Shown: piece by piece, positions 8,734 to 14,734 of the stretch | Layout of the letters: the number at the start of each line of letters is the position of its first letter | Position numbering within the stretch: position 1 is the stretch's first letter | Source: Burkholderiaceae bacterium | Lineage (GTDB): Bacteria; Pseudomonadota; Gammaproteobacteria; Burkholderiales; Burkholderiaceae | Direction: 5' to 3' | NCBI GenBank assembly: GCA_030151165.1 | Contig: JASLEM010000555.1 | Coordinates: forward strand, 1-14,734 | DNA length: 14,734 nt | The notes under the pieces: generated by a model | Told to the model about the DNA's origin: nothing | Databases searched by the model: none | Seen by the model: only the letters and a program-made list of their open reading frames with translations | Translations under genes and position numbers: made by a program

Positions 8734-9936
8734 ATGGCCAAGATCGTTTGCGTGCTGTACGACGACCCCGTCACCGGATACCCCAAGACCTATGCGCGGG
8801 ACGACCTCCCGAAGATCGACCGCTACCCCGACGGCCAGACGCTGCCCACGCCCAGGGGCATCGACTTCACGCCGGGCACGCTGCTGGGCAGCGTGTCGGG
8901 CGAGCTGGGCCTGCGCAAGTACCTCGAGTCGAACGGCCACACGCTGGTCGTCACCTCGAGCAAGGACGGCCAGGACAGCCGGCTGGACAAGGAGCTGCAC
9001 GACGCCGAGATCGTGATCTCGCAGCCGTTCTGGCCCGCGTACATGACTGCCGAGCGCATCGCGAAGGCGCCGAAGCTGAAGATGATCGTGACGGCGGGCA
9101 TTGGCTCCGACCACACCGACCTGCAGGCCGCGATGGAGCGCAACATCACGGTCGCGGAGGTCACCTACTGCAACAGCAACAGCGTGGCCGAGCACGTCGT
9201 GATGATGACGCTCGCGCTCGTGCGCAACTACATCCCGTCGTACAACTGGGTCGTCAAGGGCGGCTGGAACATCGCCGACTGCGTCGAGCGCTCGTACGAC
9301 CTCGAAGGCATGAACGTCGGCACCGTCGCCGCCGGCCGCATCGGCCTGCGCGTGTTGCGCCTGCTCAAGCCCTTCGGCGTCAACCTGCACTACATGGATC
9401 GCCATCGCCTGCCCGAGGCGGTCGAGAAGGAGCTGAACCTCACGCACCACACGAGCCTGGCGAGTCTGGCCAAGGTGTGCGACGTCGTGACGCTCAACTG
9501 TCCGCTGCACCCCGAGACCGAGAACATGGTCAACGCGCAGTCGCTCAAGGGGTTCAAGCGCGGCGCGTACCTGATCAACACCGCGCGCGGCAAGCTGTGC
9601 GACGCCGACGCCATCGCCGGCGCGCTCGAGAGCGGCCGGCTCGCGGGCTACGCGGGCGACGTGTGGTTCCCGCAGCCGCCGGCGGCCGACCACCCGTGGC
9701 GCCACATGCCGCACCACGGCATGACGCCGCACATCTCGGGCACCAGCCTGTCGGCGCAGACGCGCTACGCCGCAGGCACGCGCGAGATCCTCGAGTGCTT
9801 CTTCGAGAGCCGCCCGATCCGCAACGAGTACCTCGTCGTGCAGGGCGGCCAGCTCGCGGGCGTCGGCGCGCACTCGTACAGCGCGGGCAATGCCACGGGC
9901 GGGTCGGAGAAGGCCGTCGGCTTCGGCAGCAAGTGA
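8734..9936 (+). CDS. fdh: NAD-dependent formate dehydrogenase (single-subunit, metal-free)
   Basis: 400-residue D-2-hydroxyacid-dehydrogenase-fold enzyme that oxidises formate to CO2 with reduction of NAD+. It is closely similar along its whole length to the Pseudomonas sp. 101 enzyme as I know it: start MAKIVCVLYDDPVTGYPKTYARDDLPK, and C-terminus HSYSAGNATGGSE. Catalytic residues are in place: Asn147 in TYCNSNS, Arg285 in NTARGK, Asp309 and Gln314 in GDVWFPQP, and His333-Ser335-Gly336 in TPHISG. The dinucleotide loop is AAGRIG (199-204). Asp222-Arg223 in HYMDRHRL keeps the acidic residue that selects NAD+; NADP-using homologues carry Gln at this site. No signal peptide, so cytoplasmic. Followed 5 nt later by an HPP membrane protein, probably in one operon. 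It could drain formate from C1 or methanol metabolism, or make NADH; the window does not say which. Confidence 0.96.
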   Translation: MAKIVCVLYDDPVTGYPKTYARDDLPKIDRYPDGQTLPTPRGIDFTPGTLLGSVSGELGLRKYLESNGHTLVVTSSKDGQDSRLDKELHDAEIVISQPFWPAYMTAERIAKAPKLKMIVTAGIGSDHTDLQAAMERNITVAEVTYCNSNSVAEHVVMMTLALVRNYIPSYNWVVKGGWNIADCVERSYDLEGMNVGTVAAGRIGLRVLRLLKPFGVNLHYMDRHRLPEAVEKELNLTHHTSLASLAKVCDVVTLNCPLHPETENMVNAQSLKGFKRGAYLINTARGKLCDADAIAGALESGRLAGYAGDVWFPQPPAADHPWRHMPHHGMTPHISGTSLSAQTRYAAGTREILECFFESRPIRNEYLVVQGGQLAGVGAHSYSAGNATGGSEKAVGFGSK

Positions 9937-9941
9937 GCCGC

Positions 9942-10442
9942 ATGCCGCCCACCACCACCACCGCGGCCGCGCCGGCCTGCGTGCGCGCGGCCTCGGCACG
10001 GCGCGCGAAGCTCGCGGGCATCGCGCTCGCGGGCCTCGGCATCTTCGTGGCGCTGGGCGTGGTGGGCGCGCTCGCGGCCTTCACGCGCATCCCGTGGCTG
10101 CTCGGATCGTTCGGCGCGAGCTGCGTGCTGCTGTTCGGCTTCCCGGACGCGCCGTTCTCGCGCCCGCGCAGCGTGATCGGCGGCCACGTGATCGCGTCCG
10201 CCACGGGCCTCGTCTTCCTGCACGTGTTCGGCCCGGCGTGGCCCGCGATGGCCGCGGCCGGCGCGGTGGCCGCGATGCTGATGATGCTGACCGACACCGT
10301 GCACCCGCCCGCGGGCAGCAACCCGGTCATCGTGTTCCTCGGCCAGCCGGGCTGGGCGTTCCTGGTGCTGCCGACGCTCGCCGGCGCATGCCTGCTGGTC
10401 ATGGTCGCGAAGGTCTATCGACGCGTCGCGCGCCGCGCCTGA
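9942..10442 (+). CDS. HPP-family integral membrane protein
   Basis: 166 residues with the family signature: WLLGSFGASCVLLFGFPDAPFSRPR at 52-76, GGHVIASATGL at 80-90 and TDTVHPPAGSNP at 117-128, including the HPP triplet at 121-123. Four to five hydrophobic helices lie at about 25-47, 53-67, 80-98, 101-117 and 138-156, with basic ends (RRAK at 20-23, YRRVARR at the C-terminus). HPP proteins from chloroplasts and cyanobacteria have been linked to nitrite transport; most bacterial ones are uncharacterised. ATG 9942 lies 5 nt after the formate dehydrogenase stop. An in-frame GTG at 9933 overlaps that stop (GTGA) and would add Val-Ser-Arg. This tight spacing suggests co-expression with formate dehydrogenase. 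A role in anion movement, such as formate, is only an inference from context. Confidence 0.88.
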   Translation: MPPTTTTAAAPACVRAASARRAKLAGIALAGLGIFVALGVVGALAAFTRIPWLLGSFGASCVLLFGFPDAPFSRPRSVIGGHVIASATGLVFLHVFGPAWPAMAAAGAVAAMLMMLTDTVHPPAGSNPVIVFLGQPGWAFLVLPTLAGACLLVMVAKVYRRVARRA

Positions 10443-10449
10443 GCCGATG

Positions 10450-11361
10450 TCAGTGGTGCAGCCAGGCGTCGACGCCGCGCTGCAGGTTCAGCTCGCCGAA
10501 CCGGCGCACGGCGGTCGCGAGCAGCGGGCCCTGCGGCGCGCGTTCCAGCATCACGAGACCGATGTCGCGCCGCATCTCGGGCACCATCGGCACCCATGAG
10601 AACTGCTGCGCGGAGTCGGCCAGGCACAGCGCGCTGTGCGGCATCACGCTGTAGAGGCCGGCCTGGCGGACGTGCGCGCAGAGGGCCGTCATCGAGTCCG
10701 TCTCGACGCGCGCCTGCACCGCCTTGCCGGCCGCCGCGAACGCCTCGTCGATGCCGCGCCGGCACTGCATGTTGGTGGTGAACAGGCACAGCGGCAGCGC
10801 CGCCGCCTCCGCCCACGTGATGGACTCGGCGCCGGCGAGCATCGCGCGGTCGGCCGCGACGAGCATGTAGCGCTCCTGGAAGATCGGCACGGTGGCGAAG
10901 CCGGCGAGGCGTTCGTCGTCGAGATAGCTCAGGCCGAGGTCGAGCTCGAAGTTCGCGATCTTGCGCAGGATCTCGGAGGCCGACAGCGTGTAGACCTCGT
11001 GGCGCATGCGCGGGTAGTCGGCGAGGCAGCTCTGCGTGAGCAGCGGCACGAGCGGCAGCGACGCCGGGATCGCGCCCATGCGCAGCACGCCGGCCGGATC
11101 GTCGTCGCGCGCCCGCGCATCCTCGCGCAGGCTCTCGCAATCGGCGATGACGCGGCGCGCCCACGCGAGCACGCGCTGGCCGTCCGGCGTGAAGCCCTCG
11201 AAGCGGCGGCCGCGCTGCACGATCACGATGTCGAGCTCGCGCTCGATGCTGCGGATCGCGCCCGACAGCGCCGGCTGGGACACATGGCACGCGGCGGCCG
11301 CGCGACCGAAATGCTTCTCGCGCTCGAGCGCGACGAGGTAGCTCAGTTGACGGATGAACAT
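10450..11361 (-). CDS. LysR-type transcriptional regulator
   Basis: 303 residues, the usual length for the family. Residues 1-60 are the winged helix-turn-helix: MFIRQLSYLVALEREKHFGRAAAACHVSQPALSGAIRSIERELDI, followed by the wing (QRGRRFEGFTPDG). Residues about 90-295 are the effector-binding periplasmic-binding-protein-like domain. The gene is tail-to-tail with the HPP gene, 7 nt between stops, and lies 111 nt downstream of pabBC on the same strand. LysR genes next to formate dehydrogenases in Betaproteobacteria have very similar N-termini, so regulation of fdh is the leading guess, but the usual divergent layout is absent. The inverted repeats at 11409-11424 and 11435-11450 upstream of its start would suit autoregulation. 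Cysteines 192 and 200 do not make it OxyR; see the rejected list. Confidence 0.92.
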   Translation of the reverse strand: MFIRQLSYLVALEREKHFGRAAAACHVSQPALSGAIRSIERELDIVIVQRGRRFEGFTPDGQRVLAWARRVIADCESLREDARARDDDPAGVLRMGAIPASLPLVPLLTQSCLADYPRMRHEVYTLSASEILRKIANFELDLGLSYLDDERLAGFATVPIFQERYMLVAADRAMLAGAESITWAEAAALPLCLFTTNMQCRRGIDEAFAAAGKAVQARVETDSMTALCAHVRQAGLYSVMPHSALCLADSAQQFSWVPMVPEMRRDIGLVMLERAPQGPLLATAVRRFGELNLQRGVDAWLHH

Positions 11362-11408
11362 GCGGCGGCGGCCGCGATCGCGCGGTCGCTGAGGTTGGAT
11401 CGGCCGAA

Positions 11409-11424
11409 GTATCCCGCCGGATAC
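11409..11424. promoter_or_regulatory. Perfect inverted repeat upstream of the LysR-type gene
   Basis: GTATCC (11409-11414) and GGATAC (11419-11424) are a perfect 6-bp dyad around CGCC, ending 47 nt upstream of the regulator's ATG at 11361. A second weaker dyad, CTTG...CAAG, is at 11435-11450. Together they suggest an autoregulatory site or the core of the regulator's own promoter within the 111-nt gap after pabBC. ATCC and GGAT half-sites also occur in the dyad before formate dehydrogenase, but with different spacing. Confidence 0.4.
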
Positions 11425-11472
11425 GTCGCCCGCTCTTGACCTTCGACAAGTCCCCGCGATCGGTCGCGCGAA

Positions 11473-13284
11473 TCAGCCGGCCGACGGCGGCTCGGGGAAC
11501 AGCGCCGCGTCCAGCCAGCCGCGCAGGCTGTTGATGAACGCGAGGCCGGTCGCGCGCGCGAGGTCGTCGCGCGTCAGCACGGCCTCGGCCAGCGTGCCGT
11601 CGTGCAGCAGCCGCGCCCGCGCGATGCCGGGCAGCAGGCCGCAGCGCAGCGCGGGCGTGAGCCAGCGGCCGTCGATCCGCAGCGCGACGGTGCCGCGCGT
11701 GAATTCGGTCAGCTCGCCGCGTTCGTTCCACAGCAGCGTGTCGAAGACGCCGGCGTCCGTCGGCGCGAACGCGTCGTAGTGCGCGCGGCGCGTCGTCTTG
11801 AAGCGCACGAACTCGCCATCGGCCCCCGCGAGCGGCGCGTGCGCGAGCTGCACGCGCACGGGCTGCGCGGTCGGCTCCAGCGGGAAGGCCTGCGCGCGCG
11901 CCGCGCCGGTGCGGTCGGCCAGCAGCCGGATGCGCCAGCGGCCCTCGGGATAGGCTTTGGCGACATGGTCCAACGCCTCGTGCGCGTGGCGATACGGCGT
12001 GTCGAAGCCGAAGTGCTCCGCGGCGCGGGTCAGGCGCAGCACATGAGCGTGGTCGTCGACCAGCTCGCCGTCCTGCAGCCGCAGCGTCTCGAGCAGCTCG
12101 AACGCGTGGCTCGCGCGGTCGACGAAGGCGCGCTTGTGGCGCCACTCGTCCCATTCGCCGTCGGCCGTGGCGTCGGCCGTGATGCCGCTGCCGATGCCGC
12201 AGCGCAGGCGCGCCTGCTGCGCGTCGCCGTGCCACTCGAGGGTGCGGATCGGCACGTTGAACGTGGCCGCGCCACCCGGCTGCACGACGCCCGCCGCGCC
12301 GCAGTAGACGCCGCGCGGCCCGTGTTCGAGCGCCTTGATGAGCCGCATCGCCTGCACCTTCGGCGCGCCGGTGATCGAGCCGCAGGGGAACAGCGCGGCG
12401 AAGACGTCGGCGAGCGTCGCGCCGGCGCGCGTGCGCGCGACGATGTCGGAGCTCATCTGCCAGACGGTCGGCCATGCCTCGGTGTGGAACAGCCGCGCGA
12501 CGTCGACGGTGAACGGATCGGCCACGCGCGACAGGTCGTTGCGCAGCAGGTCGACGATCATCAGGTTCTCGGCGCGCTCCTTCGCGGAGTCGCGCAGCGA
12601 CGCGGCCTGCGCGGCGTCGTCCTCGGGCGTTACGCCGCGCGGCGCCGTGCCCTTCATCGGGCGCGCGAGCAGGCGGCCGCCGCGCCAGTCGAAGAACAGT
12701 TCGGGCGAGACAGACAGGATCGCGTCGTCATGGGCCGCGTCGAGATCGAGGAAGGCCGCGTACGCGTTCGGCTGCGCGCGCCGCAGCGCCGCGAACAGCG
12801 CGAACGGGTCGCCCTGCATCGTGCCGGCGAGCGGCGCCGTCGCGTTGACCTGGTAGACCTCGCCGTCGGCGATGGCGCGGTGGATCGCGGCGATCGTGGC
12901 GTCGAACTCCGCGCGCTGCGGACCGGATGTCCACTGCACGTCGAAGTTATCCGAGGCGCCGATCTTCCAGGCCGCGTCGGCGTCGTCGCCGGACAGCGGC
13001 GCGTCGTGGACGGCGAAGGCCGCGAGCGGGCGGGCCGTGTCGTGGGCGTGCGTCTCGAAGGCCTCGTCGAACGCCGACGCGGCCTCGTAGCGCAGATATC
13101 CGACGCACCACGCCCCCGCGCGCGCCAACGCGTCCACGCGCGCGAGCAGCGGCGCGACCTCGTCCGACGTCATCGCGCGCAGCACCTCGCGCGGCGCGCC
13201 GAACGCGAGATGCAGCGGCGCGGCGCCGGTGTCGGGCGAACGGAAATCGATCAGGGCGGTCGGTCGCGGGCGGGACGGATGCAT
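11473..13284 (-). CDS. pabBC: Bifunctional PabB-PabC: aminodeoxychorismate synthase component I fused to aminodeoxychorismate lyase
   Basis: 603 residues making 4-aminobenzoate for folate. Residues 1 to about 375 are the chorismate-binding PabB part: VYQVNATAPL near 143, PELFFDW near 194, PMKGT at 209-213 with the catalytic Lys211 of the PIKGT-type motif, ERAENLMIVDLLRNDLSRV at 236-254, CGSITGAPK at 301-309 and RCGIGSGIT at 361-369. Residues about 395-600 are a PLP-dependent fold-IV lyase: ELLETLRL, FKTTRRAHYD with the PLP-binding Lys496, DTLLWNERGELTEFTRGTVAL and TPALRCGLLPGIARARLL. The lyase releases pyruvate from aminodeoxychorismate. The glutamine-splitting partner PabA is not in the window. 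ATG 13284 is chosen because upstream translation lacks family sequence; GAGG lies directly against the ATG with no spacer, so initiation may be weak or coupled. It follows fliR by 59 nt on the same strand. Confidence 0.94.
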   Translation of the reverse strand: MHPSRPRPTALIDFRSPDTGAAPLHLAFGAPREVLRAMTSDEVAPLLARVDALARAGAWCVGYLRYEAASAFDEAFETHAHDTARPLAAFAVHDAPLSGDDADAAWKIGASDNFDVQWTSGPQRAEFDATIAAIHRAIADGEVYQVNATAPLAGTMQGDPFALFAALRRAQPNAYAAFLDLDAAHDDAILSVSPELFFDWRGGRLLARPMKGTAPRGVTPEDDAAQAASLRDSAKERAENLMIVDLLRNDLSRVADPFTVDVARLFHTEAWPTVWQMSSDIVARTRAGATLADVFAALFPCGSITGAPKVQAMRLIKALEHGPRGVYCGAAGVVQPGGAATFNVPIRTLEWHGDAQQARLRCGIGSGITADATADGEWDEWRHKRAFVDRASHAFELLETLRLQDGELVDDHAHVLRLTRAAEHFGFDTPYRHAHEALDHVAKAYPEGRWRIRLLADRTGAARAQAFPLEPTAQPVRVQLAHAPLAGADGEFVRFKTTRRAHYDAFAPTDAGVFDTLLWNERGELTEFTRGTVALRIDGRWLTPALRCGLLPGIARARLLHDGTLAEAVLTRDDLARATGLAFINSLRGWLDAALFPEPPSAG

Positions 13285-13343
13285 CCTCGTTCTTTTCGTC
13301 GGGTCGGAACGAGCCAGTGTAGCGAGCGTGCCGCGCGCGGCCG

Positions 13344-14111
13344 TCAGCGGAACAGGACGAGCATCTGCTCCAGCGCGGCGACGAACGGCCCCTGCAACAG
13401 CGGCAGCGTGAACATCACGCCGACCAGGCCGACGCCCAGCGTGATCGGGAAGCCGATCGAGAAGATGCTGAGCTGCGGCGCGACGCGCGCGATGATGCCC
13501 AGCATCATGTTGACGAACAGCAGCATGGCGATCAGCGGCAGCGCGATCCACAGGCCGAGGCGGAAGATCTCCGTGCCCCAGGTCTCGGGCCGCACCGCGT
13601 GCAGGAACGCGAAGGGCTCGGCCGACACCGGGAACGCGACGAGGCTCTGCACGACGGCCTCGATCACGAGCAGGTGGCCGTTCATCGCGATGAACAGGAA
13701 GCCGACCATCGTCGAGAAGAAGCTGCTGGTGGCGGTGGCCTGCTGCGCGGTGGCGGGGTCGAAGAAGCCCGCGAAGTTCAGGCCCATCTGCAGGCCGACG
13801 ACCTCGCCCGCGAACTCGATCGCCGTGAAGATGATGCGCACCGCGAAGCCGAGCGACAGGCCGATCAGCACCTGCTGGACGACGAGCAGGATCGCGGCCG
13901 GCGAGTCGAGCGGCACGTTGGCCGCGGCGCTCGCGGGCACGGTGCCGGCGACGCCCAGCGCGATGAAGAACGACAGCGCGATGCGCACCCGGATCGGCAC
14001 GTTGCGCTGGCCCAGCACGGGCATCGCGGAAAACAGGGCGAGCACGCGCAGGAACGGCCAGAGCACCGGCGTGAGCCAGGCCATGATCTGGGCTTCGTTC
14101 AGCGAGAGCAT
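13344..14111 (-). CDS. fliR: FliR, flagellar type III export gate protein
   Basis: 255-residue polytopic membrane protein (SctT family). With FliP and FliQ it builds the helical core of the flagellar export gate through which rod, hook and filament subunits pass. Diagnostic segments are PFLRVLALFSAMPVLGQRNVPIRVRIALSFFIAL (19-52), GLSLGFAVRIIFTAIEFAGEVVGLQMGLNFAGFFDP (83-118), NGHLLVIEAV near 143, and the C-terminal APQLSIFSIGFPITLGVGLVGVMFTLPLL. About six hydrophobic helices are seen and the length is typical. The ATG at 14111 lies 36 nt after the fliQ stop. No strong ribosome site is seen beyond GAGA about 8 nt upstream, so expression is probably coupled to fliQ in the fliPQR operon. Confidence 0.96.
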   Translation of the reverse strand: MLSLNEAQIMAWLTPVLWPFLRVLALFSAMPVLGQRNVPIRVRIALSFFIALGVAGTVPASAAANVPLDSPAAILLVVQQVLIGLSLGFAVRIIFTAIEFAGEVVGLQMGLNFAGFFDPATAQQATATSSFFSTMVGFLFIAMNGHLLVIEAVVQSLVAFPVSAEPFAFLHAVRPETWGTEIFRLGLWIALPLIAMLLFVNMMLGIIARVAPQLSIFSIGFPITLGVGLVGVMFTLPLLQGPFVAALEQMLVLFR

Positions 14112-14147
14112 GCGGTCGTCTCGAACCCTGTCAGGGAAAAAGGGGCG

Positions 14148-14417
14148 TCAAGTGGCGGCCATCGGCAGCGACAGCAGCACGCTGCGAATGTATTCCACCA
14201 GCGAGGTCAGCATCCACGGGCCGGCCAGGCCCATCACCGCGACGGCGGCGAGCAGCTTGGGCACGAAGGTGAGCGTGGCTTCGTTGATCTGCGTCGCGGC
14301 CTGGAACACGCTGACGAGGATGCCGACGACCAGCACCACGAGCAGCACGGGCGCGGCCACGGTCAGCATCGTGAAGAGGGCTTGCTGACCGACGGTGAAG
14401 ACTTGGGCGGCGTCCAT
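14148..14417 (-). CDS. fliQ: FliQ, flagellar type III export gate protein
   Basis: 89 residues, the normal FliQ (SctS) length. Two long hydrophobic helices, about residues 14-38 and 50-72, flank the conserved turn FQAATQINEATLTFVPK, which is highly typical of FliQ. The protein adds the outer copies to the FliP-FliR export core in the basal body. Start ATG 14417 is followed by MDAAQVFTVGQQALF, as expected for the family; AGAG upstream may serve as ribosome site. An 88-nt spacer separates it from fliP, longer than the usual near-contact spacing in this operon, and it contains the hairpin at 14464-14495. Confidence 0.96.
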   Translation of the reverse strand: MDAAQVFTVGQQALFTMLTVAAPVLLVVLVVGILVSVFQAATQINEATLTFVPKLLAAVAVMGLAGPWMLTSLVEYIRSVLLSLPMAAT

Positions 14418-14463
14418 GCTGATGCGCGATCTCTGGAATTTCGGATGGGTGTACGTTAACGGC

Positions 14464-14495
14464 CGGCGCGCGAGGCGAAGCCTCGATAAGCGCCG
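14464..14495. promoter_or_regulatory. Compound hairpin in the fliP-fliQ spacer
   Basis: Outer arms CGGCGC (14464-14469) and GCGCCG (14490-14495) enclose inner arms CGAGGC (14471-14476) and GCCTCG (14480-14485) around a GAA loop, with ATAA bulged at 14486-14489 and G14470 unpaired. No T-run follows on the fli strand, so it is not a standard terminator. In the mRNA it could slow 3' decay of fliP, weaken or block read-through, or be a copy of a dispersed palindromic repeat. Confidence 0.55.
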
Positions 14496-14505
14496 CGAAA
14501 CGTCG

Positions 14506-14734
14506 TCAGGTCGCGAAACTCGCGGCCAGCGAACCCAGCAGCAGGTTCCAGCCGTCGGCCAGCACGAACAGCATCAGCTTGAACGGCAGCGCGACCAGCA
14601 CCGGCGACAGCATCATCATGCCGAGCGACATCAGCACGCTCGCGACGATCATGTCGATGATCAGGAACGGGATGAAGATCAGGAAGCCGATCTGGAACGC
14701 GCTCTTGAGCTCGCTCGCGACGAAGGCCGGCACC
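14506..14734 (-). CDS. fliP: FliP, flagellar type III export gate protein (C-terminal part; gene starts beyond the window)
   Basis: Only the last 75 or so residues are present, from [35 protein letters not shown] to the stop codon at 14506-14508. The sequence ([48 protein letters not shown]) is a near-canonical FliP (SctR) C-terminus. FliP forms the pentameric core of the export gate with one FliR and four FliQ. The frame runs off the right edge; the GTG at 14731-14733 is an internal valine, not the start. It is the first of three fli genes in view, followed by fliQ and fliR on the same strand. Confidence 0.96.
   Translation of the reverse strand, partial: VPAFVASELKSAFQIGFLIFIPFLIIDMIVASVLMSLGMMMLSPVLVALPFKLMLFVLADGWNLLLGSLAASFAT

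Noticed and set aside
8734..9936. Phosphoglycerate or other D-2-hydroxyacid dehydrogenase
   Set aside because: The long N-terminal part, FWPAYMT, TYCNSNSVAEH, WFPQP and the HSYSAGNATGG tail are specific for formate dehydrogenase.
10450..11361. OxyR identity for the LysR-type protein
   Set aside because: Cys192 and Cys200 sit near the region of the OxyR redox pair, but the spacing (8, not 9) and surrounding sequence LCLFTTNMQC do not match OxyR. The MQ-RR segment is common in ordinary LysR proteins.
14112..14147. CCCTG/CAGGG hairpin with a neighbouring A-run between fliQ and fliR as a terminator
   Set aside because: On the fli strand the T-run comes before the stem rather than after it. On the other strand the stem is followed by A residues, so it is not an intrinsic terminator in either direction.
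11602..14388. Very long plus-strand open frame (928 codons) opposite pabBC, fliR and fliQ
   Set aside because: It is the mirror of three well-supported minus-strand genes, its composition is typical of an antisense shadow, and it has no recognisable domain.

Overview
The window is very GC-rich, densely packed DNA whose codons mostly end in G or C. Gene content and protein sequences look like a flagellated betaproteobacterium, probably Burkholderiales. The pointers are a thiC-thiO-thiS-thiG order with a betaproteobacterial-type ThiO, a PabB-PabC fusion, a fliP-fliQ-fliR block and a formate dehydrogenase of the Pseudomonas sp. 101 type. The taxonomic call is inference; no rRNA or other marker is present. 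I see no IS element, prophage, integrase, CRISPR array, tRNA or rRNA. This is ordinary chromosomal housekeeping and catabolic DNA, and I found no convincing undescribed multi-gene system.

Layout. (1) 2-4856, + strand: a thiamin biosynthesis operon, thiC (3' part only), thiO, thiS, thiG and a fused thiD-thiE. The genes overlap or nearly touch (ATGA overlap, 8-nt overlap, 2-nt and 5-nt gaps). Together they make HMP-P (ThiC), glycine imine (ThiO), the sulfur carrier (ThiS) and the thiazole (ThiG), then phosphorylate HMP and join the two halves into thiamin phosphate (ThiDE). ThiF, ThiI and ThiL are not in the window. (2) 4857-5105: a 249-bp spacer with a heptamer tandem repeat. (3) 5106-6723, + strand: an NAPE-PLD/UlaG-like metallo-beta-lactamase-fold hydrolase and a small membrane protein of unknown function. 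(4) 6742-8493, - strand: a DipZ-like CcdA/thioredoxin fusion, convergent with the small membrane protein. (5) 8494-8733: a divergent control region with two inverted repeats. (6) 8734-10442, + strand: NAD-type formate dehydrogenase followed closely by an HPP-family membrane protein. (7) 10450-11361, - strand: a LysR-type regulator, tail-to-tail with the HPP gene. (8) 11473-13284, - strand: a PabB-PabC fusion for 4-aminobenzoate (folate) synthesis. (9) 13344-14734, - strand: fliR, fliQ and the 3' end of fliP, encoding core membrane parts of the flagellar export gate.

The points most worth a second look are the formate dehydrogenase/HPP pair and the strong dyad in front of it, the dyads in front of the LysR gene, the ThiD-ThiE fusion closing the operon, and a compound hairpin in the fliP-fliQ spacer. 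On the minus strand fliP-fliQ-fliR, pabBC and the LysR gene all run the same way with no obvious terminator between them.
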